Shown here: piece by piece, positions 34,292 through 40,904 of the stretch | How the letters are laid out: the number at the start of each line of letters is the position of its first letter | How positions within the stretch are numbered: the stretch's first letter is position 1 | Assembly (NCBI RefSeq): GCF_017814435.1 | Contig: NZ_JAGJCB010000004.1 | Location: forward strand, 1 to 64,000 | Direction: 5' to 3' | DNA: 64,000 nucleotides | Source: Mariniflexile gromovii | GTDB lineage: Bacteria; Bacteroidota; Bacteroidia; Flavobacteriales; Flavobacteriaceae | The notes under the pieces: generated by a model | The model's input: the letters and a program-made list of their open reading frames with translations, nothing else | The model's database searches: none | What the model was told of the DNA's origin: nothing | Program-made: the position numbers and the translations under genes

Positions 34292-34355
34292 TGAAACTTT
34301 GAAACCCTGAAACTCTGAAACTTTGAAACTTTGAAACTTTGAAACTTTGAAACTT
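34292..34355. repeat. Octamer tandem repeat (TGAAACTT)8 before the BtuD-like gene
   Basis: Eight 8-bp units run without a break; the second and third are the variants TGAAACCC and TGAAACTC. The array ends 5 bp before the ATG at 34361 and so fills the ribosome-binding region of that gene. Confidence 0.95.
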
Positions 34356-34360
34356 AATCA

Positions 34361-35155
34361 ATGACAAACAAAAACCAACATATCATTTTAAAAACCGAAG
34401 ATTTATCCATTGGATATCAATCAAAAAAGGTACGAACTCTTGTGGCTTCAAATATCAATATTGAGTTACATAAAGGTGAATTGGTTGGTTTGGTTGGAGG
34501 AAATGGTATTGGAAAATCGACACTTTTACGAACCATTACGAATGTACAGGATGCTTTAAGTGGAGCCATTTTTATAAACGGAAAACCCATAAAAAAATAT
34601 CCCGCTCTTGATTTAGCCAAAGTATTAAGCTTGGTTTTAACCGAACAAATGATGTCTAAAAATTTATCGGTTTTCGAATTGGTGGCTTTGGGCAGGCAAC
34701 CTTACACCAATTGGGTTGGGAATTTATCTGAAAATGACATGGCTATCATCAACAATGCCTTATCCCAAACCAATATTGTAGATTTAAAACAGAAACGGTG
34801 TTTTGAATTAAGCGATGGTCAATTACAAAAAGTAATGATTGCTCGGGCGTTGGCACAAGACACCGACTTAATCATCCTAGATGAACCCACAACCCATCTG
34901 GACATGTACCACAAGGCCTATATTCTGAAACTGCTTCAAAAATTAACTAAAGAAACGGGAAAAACCATTCTGTTTTCCTCACACGAAATAGATTTAGCCA
35001 TTCAACTTTGCGATAAACTAATTGTAATGTCTTCTAACCAAGTGGTATCCGACACACCTTGCCATTTAATTTCAAAAGGTGTTTTTGAAACTTTATTTCC
35101 TAAAGATTTAATCGCTTTTGATGAAAAAACAGGAAGTTTTAGGGTTAAGAAGTAA
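34361..35155 (+). CDS. btuD: ABC transporter ATP-binding protein, BtuD/FecE-like
   Basis: This 264-residue ATPase has Walker A GGNGIGKST (about 46-54), a Q-loop region, a signature variant LSDGQLQKVMIARAL, Walker B LIILDEPTTHLD, and the switch histidine in LFSSHEIDLA. It powers the BtuC-like permease. It is the third gene of the importer operon. Its start is preceded at once by an octamer tandem array in place of an ordinary Shine-Dalgarno region. Confidence 0.92.
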   Translation: MTNKNQHIILKTEDLSIGYQSKKVRTLVASNINIELHKGELVGLVGGNGIGKSTLLRTITNVQDALSGAIFINGKPIKKYPALDLAKVLSLVLTEQMMSKNLSVFELVALGRQPYTNWVGNLSENDMAIINNALSQTNIVDLKQKRCFELSDGQLQKVMIARALAQDTDLIILDEPTTHLDMYHKAYILKLLQKLTKETGKTILFSSHEIDLAIQLCDKLIVMSSNQVVSDTPCHLISKGVFETLFPKDLIAFDEKTGSFRVKK

Positions 35156-35309
35156 TATTATTTTCTTCGTCCCTTAAAATTCACTATATTTATAAACAGC
35201 TCTCTTCCCTAAGAACCAAGCTAGTAGCGTGATTTCTACACCCACTTATTACAATTGGTTGCGATTAAAGATATTGCTTCTTTACTAATATTATTTTATT
35301 TCAGAAATT

Positions 35310-37037
35310 ATGAAAACTAAATTAATCCTTTTGTTTACCTCTATGATTCTGGCTTCTGCCTTTTTGTATAAAACAAGAAGCAATGAAGATTCTTTTGATT
35401 ATTCTAAAAAAATAGGGGTTAACGCCATGAGTTGCACAACAGCCAAATTTTTGCTTAAAAATGTTGACACTACAAAGCAAATTGCACCTCTATTTGAAAA
35501 CTTAGGAAACCACACATACGTTGTAAGTACTAAAAACAAATTAGCACAACAATTTTTCAACCAAGGTTTAAGGCTAACTTATGCTTTCAATCATGCCGAA
35601 GCGCACCGATCGTTTATGGAAGCATCCCGATTAGACCTTAAATGCGCCATGGCTTATTGGGGGCAAGCTTATGTTTTAGGACCAAACATTAATGACCCTT
35701 TACCCGATGATGAGCGCAAAAACAAATACAATGAGGCTATTGATAAAGCCATGAAACTCATGAATAATGCAAACCCAAAAGAGCAAGCGCTCATTGAGGC
35801 GTTAACCCATAGATATTCCAAAGATTTAACCAAAGATGTTTCAATTTTGAATAAAGCTTATATGGAAGCTATGGCAAAAGTAGCAACTAAATACCACAAC
35901 GATTCGGATATTCAAACATTGTACGCTGCATCGGTTATGAACACGGTACCTTGGAATTATTGGGATAAAGAAGGGAATCCATCACCAAATATCAGAGAAG
36001 CAAAAGCAGCACTTGAAAAAGCCATGCAACTAAACCCCAATAACCCTGGCGCAAACCATTATTACATCCATATGGTTGAGCTTCCTTATCCAGATTTAGG
36101 AGTGCCTAGTGCCGAAAAATTGGGTAGTTTAATGCCTGCTGCTGGTCACATCGTTCATATGCCCTCCCATATTTACATTAGAGTTGGCAGATATAAAGAT
36201 GCCGTAAAAGCAAACCAAGAAGCTATTTTAGCTGATGAAGATTATATTTCACAATGCTTTTCCCAAGGCATGTACCCACTAGGTTACTACCCCCATAACA
36301 TACATTTTCTTTGGTCGGCATCAAGCCTTTTAGGCAACAGTAAACTAGCTATTGATGCAGCAAAAAAAACAGCAGAAAAAGTTCCGGTAGGTGAAATGAA
36401 AGACCTTCATTTTTTACAAAATTTTGCCTCTACACCACTTCTGGCTTACACTCGATTTGGAAAATGGAACGATATACTCACCTACCCTAAACCAAATGAC
36501 AACATCAAACATTTAAAACTTATTTGGCATTATACAAGAGGCATCGCATTCATCAGAAAAAACAATATCAAGGAAGCCAAAGAAGAATTAGAAGCTATTA
36601 ATGAGATGATTAAAGATCCTGAAATGGAAACCATCATAGCCACAGGATTTGATTCTGGAACTACCATTGCAAAATTAGCCTTTGAAGTTGTTTCGGGCGA
36701 ATTAGCTGGATTAGAAGGAAATTATAATTTGGCAATTGAACATTTACAAAAGGCAGTTGTTTTAGAAGATGGTCTAATTTATAACGAACCTGCTGCATGG
36801 CACATCCCAACCAGACAAAACTTGGGAGCAATACTTATGAAAGCTAAAAAATATGAAGAAGCTGAAAAAACATATAATGAAGATTTACGTGTGCTTAGAC
36901 AAAATGGTTGGTCTTTAACAGGTTTATACCAAAGTTTGAAAGCGCAAGGCAAAATGGAAGAAGCTGAAAAAATAAAACAAGAATTTGACCTAGCCTGGAA
37001 CGATGCCGACATTAAAATTGATGCATCCATATTATAA
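35310..37037 (+). CDS. Exported tetratricopeptide-repeat protein
   Basis: This 575-residue protein has an N-terminal signal or anchor (KLILLFTSMILASAFLYK). TPR-like helices run through most of its length, for example FFNQGLRLTYAFNHAEAHRSF, ALEKAMQLNPNNPGANHYYI, GNYNLAIEHLQKAVVLEDG and KKYEEAEKTYNEDLRVLRQNG. A His-rich segment (AAGHIVHMPSHIYIRVGRY) is conserved in this unnamed family. It is monocistronic. The function is unknown; it is probably periplasmic scaffolding. Confidence 0.75.
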   Translation: MKTKLILLFTSMILASAFLYKTRSNEDSFDYSKKIGVNAMSCTTAKFLLKNVDTTKQIAPLFENLGNHTYVVSTKNKLAQQFFNQGLRLTYAFNHAEAHRSFMEASRLDLKCAMAYWGQAYVLGPNINDPLPDDERKNKYNEAIDKAMKLMNNANPKEQALIEALTHRYSKDLTKDVSILNKAYMEAMAKVATKYHNDSDIQTLYAASVMNTVPWNYWDKEGNPSPNIREAKAALEKAMQLNPNNPGANHYYIHMVELPYPDLGVPSAEKLGSLMPAAGHIVHMPSHIYIRVGRYKDAVKANQEAILADEDYISQCFSQGMYPLGYYPHNIHFLWSASSLLGNSKLAIDAAKKTAEKVPVGEMKDLHFLQNFASTPLLAYTRFGKWNDILTYPKPNDNIKHLKLIWHYTRGIAFIRKNNIKEAKEELEAINEMIKDPEMETIIATGFDSGTTIAKLAFEVVSGELAGLEGNYNLAIEHLQKAVVLEDGLIYNEPAAWHIPTRQNLGAILMKAKKYEEAEKTYNEDLRVLRQNGWSLTGLYQSLKAQGKMEEAEKIKQEFDLAWNDADIKIDASIL

Positions 37038-37099
37038 AAATAATTACAAAAAGCCGTATTTCTGTCAATAGCAAACTTCGTTCTTCCGACTAAAAAAAT

Positions 37100-37107
37100 T
37101 ATCTTTG
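37100..37107 (+). promoter_or_regulatory. -7 box of rmuC
   Basis: TATCTTTG lies 19 bp before the ATG at 37126. It excludes the in-frame start at 37105. Confidence 0.65.
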
Positions 37108-37125
37108 GTCAAACATATTTTTTCA

Positions 37126-38448
37126 ATGAACGATAACCTTATCCTTATTCTTGCTATTCTAATTTCTGGAGGTATTGGTGCTTATATTGGTATGATCATT
37201 ACCAAACTAAAAAGCAAAAGTGAACAAAGCACTTTAGAAGAACGCCAAAACCAACTTAATATCACTATTAATGAGCTGAAACAAACTGTTGATAAAATTG
37301 AAGGCGAACGTGAAGATATTCGTCGTGAAAAAGAGTTTTTAAATGCTGAATTAACAAGAAAACAGGCCGATTTTGAGAACCTAAAACTTAAAAACGAAGA
37401 ACAAAGAGCAGAAGTACAGCAACTACAAGAAAAATTCACCAAAGAATTTGAAAACCTTGCCAATAAAATTCTAGAAGAAAACTCAAAAAAGTTTACTGTA
37501 CAGAATAAAGATAATATTGATGCCATTTTAAAACCCTTACAAGATAAAATTCAGAATTTCGAAAAACGGGTTGAGGAAACCAATAAAGAAGACATTAACA
37601 GAACAGCCGATTTGAGAAGGCAAATTATTGGTCTAAAAGAACTTAACGAACAAATGACCAAAGAAACCACCAATTTAACCAAAGCATTAAAAGGTGACAC
37701 GAAAATGCAAGGGAATTGGGGCGAGTTGGTATTGGAACGCGTGTTGGAACGCAGTGGTTTACGTAAAGATTTTGAATATTTTGTACAACAAAGTTTTACG
37801 AATGATGATGGCAGAAGGGTTATGCCAGACGTCATTGTACATTTACCAGGCAGCAAAAAACTTGTTATAGACTCTAAAGTTTCATTAGTTGCTTATGAAC
37901 GCCACATTAATGAAATAGACGAAACCCAACGATTAACCCACCTAAAAAACCATGTTTTATCTGTGAAAAAACGGGTTAGCGAACTTGGAGAAAAAAATTA
38001 CCATCAACTCTACCAGATGGAAAGTCCAGATTTTGTGCTCTTGTTTATACCTATAGAATCGGCTTTCGCCATAGCTTCCATGGAGCACCCTAGTTTATAT
38101 TCAGATGCTTTTGAAAGAAATATCATTATTGTAACACCCACCACCTTATTAGCTGTTTTAAAAACAATTGATACCATGTGGCAAAATGAAAAGCAAAAAG
38201 CAAATGCCATTGAAATAGCTACCCAAGCTGGTAAACTTTACGATTCTTTTGTTAATCTTACAGACGAGCTTATAAAAGTAGGAAACCAAATTGGTACCGT
38301 TCAAAAATCCTATGAAAGCGCCATGGTTAAATTAACTGGTAAAGGAAATTTAATTAAACGGGTTGAAAATTTAAAAACTCTTGGAGCCAAAGCGAGTAAA
38401 GAACAAAACCAAAAACTTCTAAAACGTGCTGAAGACGATTTAGACTAA
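37126..38448 (+). CDS. rmuC: DNA recombination protein RmuC
   Basis: This 440-residue protein has an N-terminal membrane anchor (LILILAILISGGIGAYIGMII), a long coiled coil (about 25-125) and the RmuC nuclease-like core. Core motifs are KMQGNWGELVLERVLERSGL, GRRVMPDVIVHLPGSKKLVI with DSKVSLVAYE, and LLFIPIESAFA. Family members limit recombination between inverted repeats. The start at 37126 is chosen because the alternative at 37105 lies in the promoter. It is followed by a small membrane protein gene. Confidence 0.92.
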   Translation: MNDNLILILAILISGGIGAYIGMIITKLKSKSEQSTLEERQNQLNITINELKQTVDKIEGEREDIRREKEFLNAELTRKQADFENLKLKNEEQRAEVQQLQEKFTKEFENLANKILEENSKKFTVQNKDNIDAILKPLQDKIQNFEKRVEETNKEDINRTADLRRQIIGLKELNEQMTKETTNLTKALKGDTKMQGNWGELVLERVLERSGLRKDFEYFVQQSFTNDDGRRVMPDVIVHLPGSKKLVIDSKVSLVAYERHINEIDETQRLTHLKNHVLSVKKRVSELGEKNYHQLYQMESPDFVLLFIPIESAFAIASMEHPSLYSDAFERNIIIVTPTTLLAVLKTIDTMWQNEKQKANAIEIATQAGKLYDSFVNLTDELIKVGNQIGTVQKSYESAMVKLTGKGNLIKRVENLKTLGAKASKEQNQKLLKRAEDDLD

Positions 38449-38460
38449 TAGCATTAAGTT

Positions 38461-38805
38461 ATGAAAATTCTAATAAAAATAGGTATTGGTCTCGTTTTAG
38501 CAATTATTGCATATTTCTGCTTTCTCTACTTTGTTAGCTATAGCAATGGGGTTAGAGCTGGAGAATTGATAAAATTCAGTCATAAAGGCGTGATGTTTAA
38601 AACTTGGGAAGGTGAAATAAGTCAGGGTGTTTCTGAATCGCAATCGTTTATTTTTTCGGTTGAAGATAAAGAAAAACAAGTTATTGAAGACTTAAATAAT
38701 TTTCAGGGTAAAATGGTAAAGTTGTATTATTTTGAACGCTACAAAACTTTATTTTGGTTAGGGGACACTAAATACTTCATCACTAAAGTTGAAGTACAGC
38801 AATAA
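38461..38805 (+). CDS. Small membrane-anchored protein of unknown function
   Basis: This 114-residue protein has one N-terminal membrane segment (ILIKIGIGLVLAIIAYFCFLYFV) and a short beta-rich extracytoplasmic domain (LIKFSHKGVMFKTWEGEISQ). Relatives in this family of bacteria are sometimes labelled 6-phosphogluconate dehydrogenase, but no dehydrogenase feature is present. It lies 12 bp after rmuC and is probably co-transcribed with it. Confidence 0.65.
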   Translation: MKILIKIGIGLVLAIIAYFCFLYFVSYSNGVRAGELIKFSHKGVMFKTWEGEISQGVSESQSFIFSVEDKEKQVIEDLNNFQGKMVKLYYFERYKTLFWLGDTKYFITKVEVQQ

Positions 38806-38821
38806 TAAAATGACGCTATTT

Positions 38822-38961
38822 TATCATCTAAAAACGTGATATATTTGTTTATCACCTAAAAACGTGATATATTTAAATATTCCACAAAAAGAGCATATAT
38901 TTAAATATTCCTTAAAAAAGGCATATTTTTGAATATTCCCTAAAAATGGAATATAAAATTT
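38822..38961. repeat. Five tandem 28-bp palindromic repeats, likely operators or RNA hairpins
   Basis: Units start at 38822, 38850, 38878, 38906 and 38934, each exactly 28 bp and contiguous. Each has a left arm, an A-rich 8-bp spacer (CTAAAAAC-like), a right arm and an AT-rich tail. Unit 2 is TATCAC/GTGATA and unit 5 is TATTCC/GGAATA, so both arms changed together. Unit 1 keeps one T-G pair, unit 4 has one mismatch, and unit 3 is worn. The array ends 4 bp before the SatD-like gene. Confidence 0.9.
38924..38931 (+). promoter_or_regulatory. -7 box of the SatD-DUF3307 operon, inside repeat unit 4
   Basis: TATTTTTG fits TAnnTTTG. Transcription would start near 38937, so repeat unit 5 would be the first hairpin of the mRNA. 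A second match (TATATTTG, 38840-38847) lies in unit 1. Confidence 0.6.
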
Positions 38962-38965
38962 GAAT

Positions 38966-39601
38966 ATGGTAAGTATAATAACAGGCGACATCGTTAGGTC
39001 CAAAAAATTTAAAAACCCAGAAATATGGTTAACGCCCTTAAAAGACGCATTAACAAAAACGGGAATTGATAAAAAATATTGGGAAGTTTTCCGTGGTGAT
39101 AGTTTTCAAATTGAAATTGAGGACAATCAAAGGGCATTCCATATTGCAACATATATTAAAGCGTGTGTAAAAACCGTAAAAGGGTTGGATGTAAGAATGG
39201 CAATTGGCGTGGGCAATAAAGCCTTTGAAGGCAAAATAATTACAGAATCTAACGGTGAAGCGTTTCAATTTTCTGGAGACACCTTAGAGGAACTTAAAAA
39301 AGAGAAAACAAACTTAAAAATAAAGTCCCGATATTTATTTTTAAACGAAGAATTAAACCTGTATTTTAAACTTGCCTTAATAACGATGGATAATTGGTCT
39401 GTCAATTCCGCAGAAACAGTTAAAATAGCTCTTGAAAACCATAGTGTTTTACAAACAGAAATGGCACAAGTTTTAGGTGTAAGTCAAGATGCGGTGAGCA
39501 AACGTTTAAAACGCGCCCATTTTAGTGAAATCATGGAGTTGGACGGCATGTTTCGAAAAAAAATAAATCTGTTAGAAGAAAAACAATTGGAAGAGAAATG
39601 A
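38966..39601 (+). CDS. SatD-family protein with C-terminal helix-turn-helix
   Basis: This 211-residue protein starts with a SatD-like domain (about 1-130: SIITGDIVRSKKF, FRGDSFQIEI, DVRMAIGVGNKAF). It ends in a helix-turn-helix (about 155-190: VLQTEMAQVLGVSQDAVSKR). The ATG at 38966 is preferred to an upstream in-frame TTG. Five tandem palindromes end just before it, and I infer that it binds them and controls its own operon. It overlaps the next gene by 4 bp (ATGA). Its biological role is not established. Confidence 0.8.
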   Translation: MVSIITGDIVRSKKFKNPEIWLTPLKDALTKTGIDKKYWEVFRGDSFQIEIEDNQRAFHIATYIKACVKTVKGLDVRMAIGVGNKAFEGKIITESNGEAFQFSGDTLEELKKEKTNLKIKSRYLFLNEELNLYFKLALITMDNWSVNSAETVKIALENHSVLQTEMAQVLGVSQDAVSKRLKRAHFSEIMELDGMFRKKINLLEEKQLEEK

Positions 39602-40302
39602 TGGTACTGATAAAACTTTTACTGGCTCATATTATTGGCGATTTTTTTCTTCAACCTGAAAAATGGGTGAAAGAAAAAGAAAAGAAAAAGCTAAAATCCA
39701 ACAAGCTCTATTTTCATGTTTTAATCCACATCATCTTAACTAGCGTCTTTCTTTGGGATGCTTCCTTATGGCCCATCATTTTAACCATCGGCATAACGCA
39801 TTTCATTATTGATGCTACAAAACTTTCAATTCAAAAGAAAAAAACAAGGCGTCTTTTATTTTTTATAGACCAAATACTGCATATTGCTGTTATTTTTTGC
39901 TGCTATTATATTTTTATCGAGAACACATTCAGCTTGAACAATATTGTAACAGAATTCAATCTTTTGCTATTAGCTTGTTTGCTATTTTTAACAATACCTA
40001 CTTCAATAATTATGAAAACCATTTTTTTAAAGTGGAATATTTCAGAACTCACTAAAAATAACGAGTCACTTGAGGATGCAGGGAAATATATTGGTATTTT
40101 AGAGCGTGTTTTAGTGTTTATTTTTATAATAGTAGGACACTGGGAAGCTGTTGGATTTTTAATTACGGCTAAATCGGTTTTTAGATTTGGCGATTTAAAA
40201 GAATCTAAGCACCGCCAACTTACAGAATACATTTTAATAGGAACTTTAATAAGTTTTGGTATCGCTATTTTTACCGGACTTATTTTCAATTCGCTAATTT
40301 AA
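39598..40302 (+). CDS. DUF3307 membrane protein
   Basis: This 234-residue protein has about six hydrophobic segments. The family motif is at the N-terminus (LLLAHIIGDFFLQPEKWVKEKE), with THFIIDATKL shortly after, where His and Asp residues within the membrane are conserved. The function is unknown. It overlaps the SatD/HTH gene by 4 bp and is probably the target of that regulator. A thioesterase gene follows 5 bp later. Confidence 0.85.
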   Translation: MMVLIKLLLAHIIGDFFLQPEKWVKEKEKKKLKSNKLYFHVLIHIILTSVFLWDASLWPIILTIGITHFIIDATKLSIQKKKTRRLLFFIDQILHIAVIFCCYYIFIENTFSLNNIVTEFNLLLLACLLFLTIPTSIIMKTIFLKWNISELTKNNESLEDAGKYIGILERVLVFIFIIVGHWEAVGFLITAKSVFRFGDLKESKHRQLTEYILIGTLISFGIAIFTGLIFNSLI

Positions 40303-40307
40303 TATTT

Positions 40308-40853
40308 ATGTTTAGAACAACTGAAGAATCGCAAATAACCATTACACAATTAATGCTGCCATCGCATTCCAATTTTAGTGGCAAAATACATGGTGGCTAC
40401 ATTTTAGGGCTTATGGACCAAATAGCATTTGCTTGCGCCTCCAAACACTCTAGAAACTATTGCGTAACCGCATCGGTAAACAAAGTAGATTTTTTAAATC
40501 CTATTGAAGTAGGTGAATTGGTTACCCTTAAAGCATCAGTAAATTATACCGGTAGAACATCCATGGTTATAGGCGTAAGAATTGAATCTGAAAACATTCA
40601 AACAGGTGAAAAAAAACATTGTAACTCCTCATATTTCACCATGGTAGCTAAAGATGAAAACGGGAAAAATGTTCCAGTTCCCGGTATTATTTTAGATTCA
40701 AAAGATAAAGTAAGGCGCTATGCCAGAAGTATTGCTAGACAGGAACAAGCAAAAAATAGAACGACTGCTTTTAGAACTTCGGAGTTTAAAATGGAATTGT
40801 ATCTAGATTCTTTAAAAGATCAAAATGCTAAAATTGAAGTGACAGAGAGTTAA
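40308..40853 (+). CDS. Acyl-CoA thioesterase, hot-dog fold
   Basis: This 181-residue protein belongs to the YciA/acyl-CoA hydrolase group. Typical motifs are NFSGKIHGGYILGLMDQIAFACASKHS (about 20-46, with G-G and D of the active site), VDFLNPIEVGELV and the SMVIGVRIESEN strand. It cleaves fatty acyl-CoA in the cytosol. It is the last gene before a strong terminator and may be read with SatD-DUF3307, though a functional link is not evident. Confidence 0.88.
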   Translation: MFRTTEESQITITQLMLPSHSNFSGKIHGGYILGLMDQIAFACASKHSRNYCVTASVNKVDFLNPIEVGELVTLKASVNYTGRTSMVIGVRIESENIQTGEKKHCNSSYFTMVAKDENGKNVPVPGIILDSKDKVRRYARSIARQEQAKNRTTAFRTSEFKMELYLDSLKDQNAKIEVTES

Positions 40854-40875
40854 TTTTATTAAAAACAAGACATAA

Positions 40876-40898
40876 AAAAGCCGCTTAAAGCGGCTTTT
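40876..40898. terminator. Bidirectional terminator
   Basis: The stem AAAAGCCGC / GCGGCTTTT with loop TTAAA lies between the convergent thioesterase and carB genes. Confidence 0.9.
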
Positions 40899-40904
40899 CT
40901 ATTT

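Noticed and set aside
38461-38805. 6-phosphogluconate dehydrogenase
   Set aside because: Only 114 residues with a membrane anchor; there is no NADP-binding or catalytic motif.
38822-38961. Regular 28-bp repeats resembling a CRISPR array
   Set aside because: The units are contiguous with no spacers, they diverge in sequence, and no cas gene is near. They fit operators or hairpins instead.
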